Assembly (NCBI RefSeq): GCF_041734735.1
Contig: NC_134879.1
Span: 1,247,848 to 1,311,847, forward strand
Origin: Babylonia areolata
Lineage: Eukaryota > Mollusca > Gastropoda > Neogastropoda > Buccinidae
Direction: 5' to 3'
Length of the DNA: 64,000 bases
Position 1 is the stretch's first letter. Every line of letters starts with the position of its first letter. The notes beneath the pieces were generated by a model. It had not been told where the DNA came from, searched no databases, and saw only the letters and a list, made by a program, of their open reading frames with translations. Positions 43,858-56,025 of this stretch are shown piece by piece. The translations under genes were made by a program, and so were the position numbers.

Positions 43858-46491
43858 GTTTGTTGATTTCGAAAGGAGGTTGAGAGCCAATGGTGGGCGT
43901 GTTGTTATTGTGCGTGTCTGCTTTGGTTTTGGTAGGACCCTCATACTTACCGTAGAGTTGAGTTTACCACCATATTGCATGGTCCAAACGCCCTAAAATA
44001 AGTTCTGATGTTTGATTTTTATCAGCTTAAAGCTAATGGGTGAAACTTGGGCAGTTGAGGAACAACCGACACTTCGTACAGATTATTTTCTTTCAGTTTC
44101 AGTTTATATCGGAACCTGTTTTACTATTCGTCTAGGTTTTGACTGTAATTTTGCGAAATCTTGGATTAAGTGATGGATCAGTGGATAATCTGTCCATCTG
44201 GAAAGCAACCTGATCCCATGTCTGTGACTAGAACTTTAAATTTGGACCCCCACGCCCCCACCCCTCAAAACCCCCTTCCAACTCCTACCTTCTTTGCTTG
44301 ACATGATGAGTAAAGATCTTGGTGCTGTCAAAGAAATGAGATGATCCATTATGTACAGCATGTGCACTTGGTGCATATGAAAGAATCGATGGCAGCCCAC
44401 ATAGTTTTCCATGGATAAATTCTGCCCACAAGAAAGAAGAGAACTGCCAGGGTATGGTAATGGTGGCATGCTCTCCTATAAACAGGGGAAAGCAGCCTGA
44501 ATTTTACAAGTATATATGTATATATAGAAATCTGATGTGGTGATAAAGTGAAAAGTTAAAGCAATATTGAAATGCGAGTAATTTATTAATCCATGGTAGA
44601 GCAATTCTGTATTATAATGCATAATTACTCTCTGGTCACAGCAGATTTATGTGTGAAATACGGGCTGCTCTCCCCTGAGCACATTGTTACAGTGAGAGCA
44701 CTACCCCCCCCCCATTCCCCTCCCCAACCCCAACCCCCACCCCCCCCCCTTTTTTTTTTTTCATACTTTTCTTTTCTGTCAGCAAGTATATATTTGTTTT
44801 CATGTCAAAGTGGATTTTTCTACGGAATTTTGCTAGGGACAACCCTTTTGTTGCCATGGGTTCTTCTATGTGCGCAGAGTGCATGCTGCACTTGAAACCT
44901 TGGTTTAATGTCTCATCCAAATAACTACCATCCAGGTCACCACTCAAGGTCTAAGCTGTAGTAGAGAGGGAGAAAATACTGGCAAGTGTGAGATAGTGAA
45001 TTAAGTGTGCAAATTCCAGCACGTCAGTTTGGCTTTAGAGAAAACAAGCCATCCACATTTCTTCCACTCCACTCTTCTGTGTGACTGGCGGAGTGAAGCT
45101 CCATGCCTTCCATCTTCAGGGATAAAACTGTAGATATTGCTAAGAAAACTGGTGCAATGATAAAAGTTTATAGTTCAAACCAACATTGAAAGTAATATGA
45201 TTTAGTGATTTAGATAGTAAACGTACTAGAGTACATTAATATGTAGTCTTTTTTTTTTTTTTTGAACAGTCCAGACTGACAAAAAACACAGTCTGCTATT
45301 TTCTTTTCCCCTTGAACTTGATGTGCAGAGTATGGTGTCTGCTGACATGGACATGACACAGCTGGAGGCCTTCCTCACTGCCCAGTCCAAGAAACGTGAT
45401 GCTCCACTGACCGAGGACCAGGCGGCTGCCATCAGGAAGTTCTGGAAGTCCAACAAGACCAAAATCCATGACAGCATCATTTCACAGACTATGTGGGGGA
45501 ACACGCTGCAGAAAGTATCGTGGAGAATAGACTTGCAGTCCCAGTCAAGACATGTGAATGAAATCAATGCTCCAACAGCCATCATGGAACTACAGATTGG
45601 CGACAGTCTACAGAGAGAAAAGGTAAGTATCTGGCCAACAGCTGATATTGAATCAATAGGTCTGTAGTTGTGTATGCTTTATTATTTTGGATGACACTTT
45701 TCTTTTGGAATCAGGAATGTGACCTTTCACAGTTTATCTGGGATGAAGTATGGAAACACTTGTTGTTTATTATCATTATGATGATTATTATTGTGTGGTG
45801 TAAATACTAAGTTTCTCTCCCACACTCCTCAGTCCCTCTGATTTTTGCAGCTGTCTGAACCGAATTGTAGAGGTCCACATCTGAAATATCCATTGTCGAT
45901 CATATTTTACTAGACAATTAGCTCCCTTGTTTACTCTTGCGTGCGTGCTAACAGTAACACTGACATGAGCAAACTGTCGTGTAATATTTTATGATTGACA
46001 ATGGATATTTGAGTCGGATGTTGAGACCCTTTCTAAACTCCAAAATGAAGTGAATAAAAACTATTATTTTTATACTTTAATTACCACCTAGTTGAACTTG
46101 TCTTTTTGTTGACTCCAAGGAAACATTGTTGACATTCGTTGCCCAGTGCTCTTCATACCTACTGGTCAAAAGTCAACTCAATTTAAGAGGGACTTACTGC
46201 ACAAGTATTAATTACTCTGCCTTTTTTCTTTCTTTTTATGAAATTTGTTATTCATGTCATTATTGGGAACAGAGGAATGTTCTATGAAATTGTTTCATTG
46301 TTAGTATTATTATGAATAGGATTGTTATTGTTATTACTATTATTCTTGTTCACAGAACTTAGTTCCTTTGTTTGCAGGCAGCGGACGTGGTGCGGTTTGA
46401 GATGACAGAAGACAAGCTAGGCAGTGTGCTGAAAAGTATGCAGGTCATTGAGGATCAGATCAACCAGTACACCACAAACGTGCAAAAGTGA
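43690..46491 (+). CDS. COMMD1: COMM domain-containing protein 1, whole gene (3 coding exons)
   Basis: Encodes 191 residues against 190 in human. Exons: 43690-43857, 45329-45622 and 46378-46491, all phase 0. The N-terminal helical domain (about 1-115) includes ADMDMTQLEAFLTAQSKKRD, AIRKFWKSNKTKIHDSI and W...L..VSWRID, all close to COMMD1. The C-terminal COMM domain (about 115-190) has PTAIMELQIGD and VVRFEMTEDKLGSVLKSMQV. COMM proteins form the Commander/CCC complex that recycles endosomal cargo (copper ATPases, LDL receptor family); COMMD1 also promotes NF-kB RelA turnover. An in-frame upstream ATG at 43669 exists, but the ATG at 43690 has the better context (AAAATGG) and starts like its orthologues. 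Confidence 0.95.
43858..45328 (+). other. COMMD1 intron 1
   Basis: Contains the diverged SINE B copy at 44620-44970; the rest is unremarkable. Confidence 0.8.
44620..44970 (-). mobile_element. SINE family B, diverged copy in COMMD1 intron 1
   Basis: Contains decayed forms of the body motifs (ATTTTTCTACGGAATTTTGC, GGGTTCTTCTATGTGCGC, TGCATGCTGCAC) interrupted by C- and T-runs. The head is barely visible near 44935-44970. Confidence 0.65.
45329..45622 (+). CDS. COMMD1: COMMD1 exon 2, residues 57-154
   Basis: Starts SMVSADMDMTQLEAFLTAQS and ends MELQIGDSLQREK. Highly conserved with vertebrate COMMD1 (QLEAFLTAQ.KK, KFWKS.KTKI, SWR.D..SQSRH). Acceptor TGTGCAG, donor GTAAGT. Confidence 0.96.
45623..46377 (+). 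other. COMMD1 intron 2: no feature
   Basis: AT-rich. It holds an imperfect inverted pair, GAAATATCCATTGTCGATCA near 45882 against ATTGACAATGGATATTTGAG near 45993, probably a decayed MITE; otherwise nothing. Confidence 0.5.
46378..46491 (+). CDS. COMMD1: COMMD1 exon 3, residues 155-191 and stop
   Basis: AADVVRFEMTEDKLGSVLKS, then MQVIEDQINQYTTNVQK and TGA; the end of the COMM domain. Acceptor TTTGCAG. Confidence 0.93.
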   Translation, partial: AADVVRFEMTEDKLGSVLKSMQVIEDQINQYTTNVQK

Positions 46492-46804
46492 CAGGGGACA
46501 GCTATCCTTATCCTGCTACTGTCCACAAAAACCAGCGCATCTTTAAACATTCTTCCTGATACGATTCAACATCAGCATCACTCAGTGCTCCGAAGTGGAA
46601 GTAACTATTGTAGCAGCTGGGTACTGGCTGGGTTGTGAACACTATTTTAAGGAGCCATGGAAAGAGGTGCACTAGCCCTTATGTGTCAGTCCTATCACAT
46701 CCACAGTTTCTTGTTTTGTTTTTAAAGGGGCAATCCTGACCTAAAATCAGGTAAATCCCAATGTGCTTCTAAGGCCTTGAGAGCCAAAGAACACACTGTG
46801 TATA

Positions 46805-46912
46805 ATATATTTTAATTACACATACTTAACCGTGACCCAGCTAGTGCAGACTCCGGCAGGGGTCTGACATTCCTGTCCTGTGCAAACTACTATCGGCCTA
46901 TGCGGAGAAACT
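46805..46912 (+). mobile_element. Terminal fragment of the 23401-type TIR element
   Basis: TTTTAATTACACATACTTAA, CCGTGACCCAGCTAGTGCAG and CAGGGGTCTGACATTCCTGT match the termini described above. It lies in the presumed COMMD1 3' UTR. Only one end is present. Confidence 0.75.
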
Positions 46913-47807
46913 ATTTTACCAAGTATTGTACTTTGTAGTGGTGAATGAGAGTTTGTGTTATTCTGCCAGTTTTCTCTCGCATGTGACTTGAGTCAATTTT
47001 GTTAGCAATATTTGTTTTGTATACATTGAAGAAGCTGTGTCTTTTAATTGTTTTAGGAAAAACAGTGACTGTGCGCCATGGCCTAGTTAAGATTTGTTCT
47101 GTCTGTGTGTACGTGTGTGTGCGGGCATCTGCCTGTTTTGCAGCTTATTTATGACAAACAATACACAATCATTTTGTTATTTAGGTGGTGGTGTTTTTCA
47201 GTGAGTGTGTGTGTTGGGGGAGGAGGGGGGAGGGGAGCGGTGGGGAGAGGGGGGTATATGTGTGTTTAAGTATATATAATGGTTTTGTAAGTAGTCAATA
47301 GATGTGAAATTTGTGGTGAAATTTTGTGAAATTAAGCTGTAAGAAATATTTCCTATTTCTTTGCATACTTCCGACACAGTATTTGAGAACAAAGGCTGAA
47401 AGAGTGTCTCATAAGAGCAAATCATACTTGAACTCACAGGAACATTCCAGCAAATTTGTGTGAAACATACTGACAGATTAAAAAAAAAAGAAATTATTGC
47501 ATAATGTAATTGTAATGAAATAGTTCATAAAATACAAAAATAGAATGTCCTTAACATGTCATTTTGAAATTCAGGCAGCTCTCTCTGACAGTGCCAGGGT
47601 GACTAAGTGCCACAAACAACAACAACAACAAGACACACACACACTCACACACAGAGTAATTGACGTGTGTTTGAGGGATGAAGTGGTGCAATAGATTCTG
47701 TAGATCTATACAGACTTTGTGTGGTGGAATATTGTTGAAGATTGAGAAGCATACATTTAATGAATTATCAACTGGAACAACGTCAGTCATATAGAACTAA
47801 GGAGAGA

Positions 47808-47813
47808 AATAAA
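47808..47813 (+). promoter_or_regulatory. Candidate COMMD1 poly(A) signal
   Basis: AATAAA about 1.3 kb after the COMMD1 stop and just before the convergent minus-strand transcription territory. Inferred from sequence alone. Confidence 0.45.
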
Positions 47814-48128
47814 ATTCCAATACAGTTCCACATAATTAGGGTTGGTTTAATGATTTGTTAACTTTCTTGAATGTGTGTGCGTGTCTGTGTGTGCACAAAT
47901 GTCTGTGTGTGAATGAGAAAGAGAGATATTTATACATCAAGGATGATTACGTTTCTCTCTTCATGTTTCGGAGTCTGAAAAACAGCTATGACACTGGAAT
48001 GAACATAAAACAAGCTGACAAAGAAAAGGCAAAATGACACAAAAGGATAAAGAGAAAAACACGAATAAGATAATGTTTAGAAGCCAAACAAAAGCACACA
48101 AGAAGAAAGGGCAACTTGAAACTGAAAC

Positions 48129-48134
48129 TTTATT
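48129..48134 (-). promoter_or_regulatory. Candidate distal poly(A) signal of the zinc-finger gene
   Basis: Minus-strand AATAAA. Using it would give the gene at 53256-54617 a 3' UTR of about 5 kb ending 300 bases from the COMMD1 poly(A) signal. An alternative is AATAAA at 53036-53041, about 215 bases after the stop. Confidence 0.35.
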
Positions 48135-50225
48135 TCAATACATCAAGGTATCATAATTGTTCTGTACAATGATTAACACAGATTAGGCTTCACTGGAACT
48201 AGTGTTTTAATATATGATTTCATCTGTACATGACATTTTCTGACCTTGTCTTTTGAGTATCTCAGCAATCACAGTGTTATTTCTTGCCTTGATTGTTTAA
48301 TATAGAAATATTGCACACTGACACATGCACATACTGATGTTGATATTGTCATGTGTACAGCATTCATGTGATAATTGAAGTATGAAGTCACCAATATGAC
48401 CATGGAAATAATCAAGTTCATTCATGTCATTATCAAAACATTACCCATACATATAATAAGGTTCACTGCTAAAATAAAAAAAATAAAAAATAACACATTT
48501 ACCAGTACTGTTTTTAAAATATTATACATCACAATACACATCACTAAGGTGACTCAGCAACTATGCAGGGTCACTTCAGGTTTGTTGCCTTGTGGCAGTC
48601 TGACATCTCTGTGGACTGCATGTCCTGGCACTGCTGCAGAATGAACCTTGGCATGGGGTGTGTGTGAGAATGAGGGTGTACAGGATGAGAATCATACCTT
48701 GTTATGGTACAAGATACTGGACAGCAAAAACCACCTTTTTTTTCCATATATATGTTTAAAAAAAATCTAAATGCATCTTTAGACACTCTTTTTTTTCAGT
48801 GGATCATAAATCATTCACTGGCACTAAATATACTGATATAACTGTGGATATGCACTTGTGTGCATATCTATATCTGTCTATATATCTATATCTATATATA
48901 ATGTATCTGGTCTGTGTTTGAGTGTGTGTGTGAGTGTGTGCAGAATTTGGGGGCCTAGTTCTCATGGTTGGACCAAACACAAACGCCTTTTTCAGTTATT
49001 GTCACAATCTTACTTTACTGCACTTACAAATACACAGAAACTATCACGTATACATAAAAATAGACTTTAGTACTCAGTTGCATCAAGAATGTTTGCAGAA
49101 CTAACAAATTACACGACAGTGAGACTAAAAACACACAAGCCCAAAACTTTATCTCATTGTGTACAAAAATATGTGATCCACAAAATGCGTTAAGTGATTT
49201 ATCAATTCAGTTAATCTTTTCTGAAAATGGACAACGTGAGATTTTGTGTGACAAGCAATATACCAGAATACATTCACACCTAATATTTAACACAAGTAAA
49301 ATGTGTTCATTTCCCCCCTCAATCTGAACACCTGTGTAGCTAACTTTATCATGAAAATTACAACAAAAAATTAAAGAGAAAATGCTTGTGAGGGAGGAAA
49401 AAGATAAGAAGTGATATACTTACACATCAACAAGAATTTTTCAGTGCTGTATGCAAGAGATCCACTGCATTCAGTTTTACTTATGGGTGTTTGAAGCTCA
49501 CAGATAACAGTTTTCTCCGTTTTCCAAGTGAAGTCTCCAAAATTATTTACTTAAATATAAGCTCGACGAAAAAAACAAAACAACTTCATCAACAGTCTGA
49601 AATCAACAACAAAAACTGACAACCTTTTTTTTTTCTTTTTTAGATAAGGTATTAACATAATCTCCATTTCTTAGCAGAGATATGGTGACACTGTACGGTG
49701 TACCTACTAAAATCAGTCCATACACACAAACTGACACGTTAACATCATGTGAACAATACCTTTTTCCATAATCACAGTTGCAAAATGGGACAAGGCCATC
49801 CAACATCAGCCACTGACAACAATAATATATCACAACTAGACTATGAGTCATCAATGAACACTTGAGAACTCTTCTTCCCGTACATGACAAACGAAACACA
49901 AGAGAGGTCATTCTGAATTTTCACCCTCCACCTTCCTCTGTCTCGTCTTTTCTTTTTCTCTCTGTCTCTGTCAGCTGAGATGAAAATATGCAAGAACAAG
50001 AAGAAAAAATGACTGCTTGTTTTTGTTGTTGCTTTTCTTCCTGAATCTACTGCAACAGATTCCATATCCTTCCTTCCCCCTCTCGCCCACTTGAAAAGGA
50101 GACAGTTGATCCCTGTTTCATCTGAACAATTATTTAATTCAGAGGCATTGCTCAACACCCACGTCAATGAACCCCTAGAGGGAACTGACCTCAGTGGTAT
50201 TTTGACTATGTGAGGTTCAAAGTCT

Positions 50226-50360
50226 ATACATTTTGGCTATATGAGGTTCAAAGATGCTACACTGGTACTGTATCTGAGAACAGGAACCCCCTTTATATTT
50301 TGGCTATATGAGGTTCAAAGATGCTACACTGAGGTACTGTATCTGAGAACAGGAACTCCC
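50226..50360. repeat. Short direct duplication
   Basis: ATTTTGGCTATATGAGGTTC through GTATCTGAGAACAGGAAC occurs twice with small differences. Confidence 0.85.
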
Positions 50361-52457
50361 TTTGCTGGACATTGTTCAGCACATGACTCGATGGTCTTGG
50401 AAAAATTCCTAAGAATTTCCACTTCAGTGAAAAAAATCTTTGTCAAATGACCAAATAACTGACCTCAGCTGTGTTTCACAGAGATGTGGGGAAGTGATGT
50501 TGGAAAGAATGGGAGAAATTCAGTTGTCAAAGGATGAAGTCATACTGAGATAAAACTGCAGGCTTACAATATTGAAGTGGTACAGATCCAGAATGTCTTA
50601 CATCTGATGTAAAATTAACTTACTCAAATTATAGGGTATAGCAGCTCAAATGATATACTGTCTGTTTTGTCCAATGATCTGTCTTGCATCCAAAGTAAAA
50701 CACCTCGAACGCCTCATGTGTGACTGCAGTTCAATTCAGTCTACACTGAAGATTCTGAATATTAACTTTAGAGGCAAAGAATTCAAAATCGTCACACTAA
50801 CACACCTTCTGGTATTCAACCTCTCATAATTTTGAGTCAGGACAACACACACACATACACTCTCTCTCTCTCTCTTTCTGTTAGTCTTTCTCTCTCATGC
50901 CAAAGCCAAACAAGTGTTGCTGTTAAAGCTAATTTTTAGTATATCACAGATTCACATGTGTGCACATGTGATGCACACGTGTTTCCTGAAACAAATACAT
51001 CAAGCAGTCATGTATGTATTAGACCTGTAAACATATGCATGTGTGTCTCACGACAACTTTTCAGTCTCTCTGTTTTTACTTTTTCAAAAACATATGTCAG
51101 CAACAAACTGCAACAACCCAATGCAACCATATACCAGTTCAGTGACACTTCCACATTTCATTTTGCAAGTTCTGTACCTTGTATGCTTTATCAGTTTCAT
51201 TTACAACAAAGAAGAGGTGACATGTACACCTCTCCATGGTTATTTCCATTTCCCCCCGCTATACCAACAGAAGTTAGCATTTTCATTTGTGTGTTCTCTT
51301 CCTTCTTTGATCCCAAGCCAGAAGAATTTTCTAACACAAACAGTGTTACCAGCCAATGACGGGTTACAGTTAAACTGGTCATATTAGGTGAACTTTTTAA
51401 GGATTTACAATCCCTGGGTTTCACGTTTGTTTTTTTTTCTTAAGTTTAGATTACTAGTCCTTACACTGCACGTTCATTCAAGCAAAACATATGTTCATAT
51501 AGGTGTTATCACATGCAAGATCAGGCACAAAAAATAAATAAACAACACAAACCTGTAAATACAATACAAAGTAGGTTATAGCTTACAGCTATAAATCTAA
51601 TCCTTTGCATGAAAACACAAGGGCTAACGCAAAGTAAGCACTCTTGAAACGCAGTGACTCTGCCCCATCACATGCCCCCAATTGTCCTTGTCACAGAATC
51701 TGCAAATTGTTGCAGCAAATGCACAAAAAAACAGTGGAAACAATGGAAAGACATGTCCATCTACAAGTGAAAGCTGAAGCAAAATATATAAATAAAATAC
51801 AACCACTAAGAACAACAACAAAAGACCCATGCTCCATGGTACATTTAAAATCCATTTTGGTGTCATATACTGTGCCATGTCAAACTGATGCAAACCAGGC
51901 CTATCTGTTTGCTCTTCTTGGCCAAAAATTTGCGGCAACTCTATGATAAGACGTCTCACTAACAGTCCGCTGTCTGCGGGCAGAAAACTGGGAGTTTGAT
52001 ACAAACTCCTCATTTCAGTTTCAAGGAAGCATCATCCTGCTCCATGGTACAGATAAGATCAGTTTCAGTTTCAAGGAAACATCAGAGCATGTAGACTAAT
52101 CCATCTGCATACACCCCCCCATACCCCCCCACCCTCCTCCCCACTTTTTTAAGGGAGGGGGAGCAGATGCCTGACATATGCACACATCTAATCTGCTGGT
52201 CAGGCTAGTTAAATAATGCACTTGCAGACAGTGGAACAAGTCTGCTTTCCACTTCAATGGAAATGCACCCTTTTCAGCCTTGTTTTGTTTTGTTTTGTTA
52301 TGGATTGGCATTTGTGCACAAATGGAAACATGGTGCTGTGATCATAGTAAGATGATAATGATATGATTACTTATATAGCACATGATATCATAAGGGAATG
52401 GAATGGCCAGATCGCTTACATTGTGAAAGTCATGGTTAACAGGCTGGAGTGCATTTT

Positions 52458-52640
52458 TTGCTTTGACAGCAGTGCATGTTTTCCCTTCCTTTTGACATTC
52501 ATTTAACGTGCATTTTCTTCTTTAAAACTTTGTTTTACTGCCTTTACTTTGCTTTGACAGCAGTGCATGTTTTCCCTTCCTTTTGACATTCATTTAACGT
52601 GCATTTTCTTCTTTAAAACTTTGTTTTACTGCCTTTACTG
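52458..52640. repeat. Tandem duplication of about 92 bases, perfect or nearly so
   Basis: TTTGCTTTGACAGCAGTGCA through TTTTACTGCCTTTACT is repeated head to tail without a visible mismatch, so it is either recent or an assembly artefact. Confidence 0.85.
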
Positions 52641-53255
52641 AAGCATCTCAAGACCTGATCAGCACATTGGCTTTAAGTGAACGTCAGGCATCTGCACTTA
52701 AAAAAGAAAAAAAAAAATTTACAAGCTACAGCAGATGCTGAGCAGAGCAGCATATTCATATGGATTTTCTGTCCACATATGAATCAAAATGGCATTTACT
52801 GAAATCAGATTCAAACTGGTGCAAAAGATATAATATTGCTCAAATGTGCAGATACATATAATAGCATAATATGTCTACAGATATTAGCGGCAAGAAGAAT
52901 CATACTTTGGACATAATACACAGAGGAACAGAGAGACAGACAGAAAAACAACAATAAAAACAAACACATCAATCTAGCATGTATTCCAAAATTTCAGAAC
53001 ATTCCTGATCCATCCTTAAGGGATGGATAAATTTGTTTATTCTGGTCCACTAATGCTCTGTTTAGATTACCACACTGCATTTTACAACACATTTACTGAA
53101 CTATTCCTGGCAAGGAAAGGACGGTGTGTATTCACAAGATCGGGAAGAGAGGAGAGGGACAAGTAAATGAATGACATTATATATATATATGTTCAAATCG
53201 TTTGTTGTCTGGGGTGATAACTGGAATTGTTTTGGGGACAAGGGTGCTGTTTCTG

Positions 53256-54617
53256 CTAATAATGAGATTTGTGGGAACGCAGACAGCGTCTTGCAGATGT
53301 TGGGGATTTGGAGGGGCCTGCAGCAGCAGCAGCCTGAAGGCCTTGTGTGCCCCTCTGTCGAGACTGCGATGATCCATTCTTTGCATCAGACATCAAATTT
53401 TTGTTGCCAACATCTTCAGAAGACTTCAGAGTGCAAGATTTCATGGTAGCGGAATCTCTACTCTGACTCTTGTCCTCATCACCTGGACAAGACTCCAGGT
53501 TGGAGCGTTTAGTTTTGCTTTTCTTGGGTCTGGACTGAGAGACAGATTCCATGGGAGTACGCTGAGAGTGCTGGCCTAACACAGACTTATTGAAAGTGTC
53601 AAAAGTTTCAATGACTTCTGGCACAGCACCCGTTTCCAGCTGAGAAGAAGAGCAAGTCTGATCATGTTCACCAGTGAGATCCTCAACACCTGAAGCACCA
53701 CCAGTTTGAGTCGCCTCCAAGTCTCTGCTTTCTGTCCTGCCTCTTTTCACACCTCTTACAGACTCTGAGGCTGCTAAATCTGCATGCGGGGACACACTCC
53801 CAGAGCGCGATAAGCGTCCTGCAGTTTTGACACTGAGACCCGATGCAAAGACTTCAGTGTCCCGTGAGCACTTGCGGCAAAGCTGAGAGGCCTGCATGGG
53901 CTTTCCATTGCTGTCAAGGGTCAGCTGCGTCAGGTTGAGGACGGAGTCATCTTCCTGTTCATGAGCCACAAGGATGTGAGTCTTCAGTGCCATCTGACTT
54001 GCGAAGAAGCGACAACAGTACTGACATGGAAGTTCCGCGACAGCGCTGTCTTCATCTTCTTCAGAGTCATCAGAATTAGCTCTGGCCAAGGACATGTCAA
54101 TGATGCAGTTAAAAATGTGGGCCATTTCTATAGGGCCACCTTTCATGGCTCCTTTGTTCATCATGGCAGGCATACCCCCTTTAGCCATCATTGACATCAT
54201 GTCTGGAAAAGGCATGCCGTTTCCTGTCAGCATGGACATCGTGTCTGGCACTGAAGATGCTGGAGTTCCAGATGTGCCTGGCGTGCTGTGACTCTCTCCA
54301 TTGGACATCATCATCATCATCACTTTGGTCATCATGTTGGTACTGTCTGGCTCCCCTGCTCCGTCCTGAGCAGGAACGGTTGGTTCAGAACTGGCTCCAG
54401 CTCCAGACAGACTTCTGTCCTCAGCTATGCTGCTCTTCCCTGAAACATCCACGGCTGCCGGTGCTGAGCTTGCCACTGCACAGTTAATATGGGTGACACT
54501 GCCATTATCTGCAGCTGATCCACATTGTTCTGTGTGCTCTGACAGGTGCAGATTATTGTAAGACTTTCCAACCCCGTGGACGGAATGTTCACTGGAGATT
54601 ACTTCACCCTTATCCAT
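53256..54617 (-). CDS. Uncharacterised single-C2H2 zinc-finger protein, 453 residues
   Basis: I do not recognise the family. The protein is rich in Ser, Gly, Asp, Glu and Lys and looks mostly disordered. One clear C2H2 finger lies at about residues 196-217 (CQYCCRFFASQMALKTHILVAH begins it; spacing C-x2-C-x12-H-x4-H), preceded by an acidic run (DDSEEDED). A Met/Gly-rich segment at about 100-165 repeats MSM(M/L)..GGMP-like strings. Basic patches (SRPKKSKTKR, VRGVKRGRTE) could act as nuclear localisation signals. A CxxC pair (LCRKC) follows the finger. The start is the first ATG of the open frame; the frame continues a few codons upstream without another ATG. It is probably a nuclear regulator; the function is unknown. 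Confidence 0.8.
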   Translation of the reverse strand: MDKGEVISSEHSVHGVGKSYNNLHLSEHTEQCGSAADNGSVTHINCAVASSAPAAVDVSGKSSIAEDRSLSGAGASSEPTVPAQDGAGEPDSTNMMTKVMMMMMSNGESHSTPGTSGTPASSVPDTMSMLTGNGMPFPDMMSMMAKGGMPAMMNKGAMKGGPIEMAHIFNCIIDMSLARANSDDSEEDEDSAVAELPCQYCCRFFASQMALKTHILVAHEQEDDSVLNLTQLTLDSNGKPMQASQLCRKCSRDTEVFASGLSVKTAGRLSRSGSVSPHADLAASESVRGVKRGRTESRDLEATQTGGASGVEDLTGEHDQTCSSSQLETGAVPEVIETFDTFNKSVLGQHSQRTPMESVSQSRPKKSKTKRSNLESCPGDEDKSQSRDSATMKSCTLKSSEDVGNKNLMSDAKNGSSQSRQRGTQGLQAAAAAGPSKSPTSARRCLRSHKSHY

Positions 54618-54916
54618 AGTATCAGTCACTTTTGCTTCAAATGAAAATATACTCTTGGTACAAAATCAAACTTTCCAGATAAAGAATTTGGTTTCTCACT
54701 GATTAAAGCACATTTGGAGAAGAAAACAACCAGACCAAGAAGATCACAGTCTGAAGTAGTATGAGTGTCAAACAGCACAGAAAACCTGTTATGTCTGAGC
54801 AGTGTGGCTAAAAGTGATGCCTGAAGTGTTTAATATTCACAAACTGCAGCCAAGATCCTTTGCAATCAATGTGTAGCAATGTGTCTCTCCTGGCCTCTAT
54901 AATAGATGCACCATCT
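54618..54916 (-). other. Probable 5' UTR of the zinc-finger gene
   Basis: A TTTCTGTTGCAG acceptor-like site ends at 54917, which would make the coding exon begin here. It opens with a five-codon upstream reading frame (MVHLL, stop). Other short upstream ATGs follow. A second acceptor-like site lies near 54639. Confidence 0.4.
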
Positions 54917-54949
54917 GCAACAGAAACAAAGTCATTTTTTTTACACATG

Positions 54950-55170
54950 AACCCACAAAGCAAGTGAAGAAACAGAGACATTTTATATTACGCATAAACC
55001 CACAAAGCAAGTGAACTCTTCAAGCGAACAACTCATGATAATATCCAGACATTTTACATTACGCATAAACCCACAAAGCAAGTGAACTCTTCAAGCAAAC
55101 AACTCATGATAATATCCAGACATTTTATATTACGCATAAACCCACAAAGCAAGTGAACTCTTTCAGCAAA
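54950..55170. repeat. Minisatellite, three units of about 70 bases
   Basis: Units of ACATTTTATATTACGCATAA, then ACCCACAAAGCAAGTGAACT and AACAACTCATGATAATATCC. Confidence 0.9.
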
Positions 55171-55489
55171 CAACTCATAATAACATCCATCACTGATACC
55201 AAGCAACTGCATGCAGCATATACATGTGTCACTCAAACATGTTATTATATGCATCATTTACATTATACTAGTATCCACCCCCATATCGCATACAGCTGAT
55301 TAGTTGCAGGGATATGACCTAGACAAAATAATGCACATTAATCATTATAATTACTAGAAATTCAGCAGTCACTGCATTATAGTCTATTGATGATATAAAT
55401 TTTCTGCTATGTATGGAGTTTAACCACTAAAAAACACACAGGCAAAGGAATTCCGTTTTGCAAAGCATGATAGATTCATCATAAATGAA

Positions 55490-56025
55490 TTTCGATTTGC
55501 TGATACTATTTAAATACCCGTTCTAAGGCATTTTTAAAAGTATTAACATTGTTAGCCAATTTAACATGCAGAGGTAATGTATTCCAGTAAGATGCAATTC
55601 TGTTACTAAAACAATTTTTTGGAATGTTAGTTCTTAAATACTTAATAAATAGTTTGCCAGTGGCATGCCTTGTTATATCCGTGAATGGTTTTTGAAAAAA
55701 GGTCTCTTTGTCGAGTTTATCAATATTACTGAGTATTTTATGCTTGTATTAGATCCCCTCTAATTCTATGAAATTTCAAAGATGGCAATTTAAGTAATTT
55801 CAGTCTTTCTTCATATGTTTTATCCTGCAATCCACTAACAAACTTTGTTGCCCTTCTTTGAACTTTTTCAACTGTAACAGATTTCTTTTTGGTACAGAGG
55901 GTACCAAATAACATTTCCATATTCGAAGTGTTGTCTTATTAGTGTCTTAAATAATCTAACGAAAGTGTCACTGTCCATGTAAGAAGGTTCTTTTTATAAC
56001 CCCGAGTACTCTGTTTACCTTTAAT
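55490..56025 (-). mobile_element. LINE 3' fragment, CR1/L1-like C-terminus
   Basis: The minus strand reads KKKSVTVEKVQRRATKFVSG, LQDKTYEERLKLLKLPSLKF, HRIRGDLIQAYKILSNIDKL, then NRIASYWNTLPLHVKLANNV. This is the typical post-RT domain (E..QRRATK...L..L.Y.ERL..L.LPSL..RR.RGD). 5' truncated and decayed. It lies in the presumed first intron of the zinc-finger gene. Confidence 0.85.

Larger units (their letters stand above)
48140..53255. other. Five kilobases without a coding signal; possible long 3' UTR
   Basis: Relatively repeat-poor, AT-rich DNA. Small duplications only: about 64-base direct repeats at 50229-50358 and a perfect repeat of about 92 bases at 52458-52640. A decayed short repeat lies at 52010-52210. 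It could be the 3' UTR of the minus-strand gene or intergenic. Confidence 0.5.

Noticed and set aside
54618-54629. Four-codon longer zinc-finger frame beginning at GTG
   Set aside because: GTG is not a normal start in animal nuclear genes; the first ATG is at 54617.
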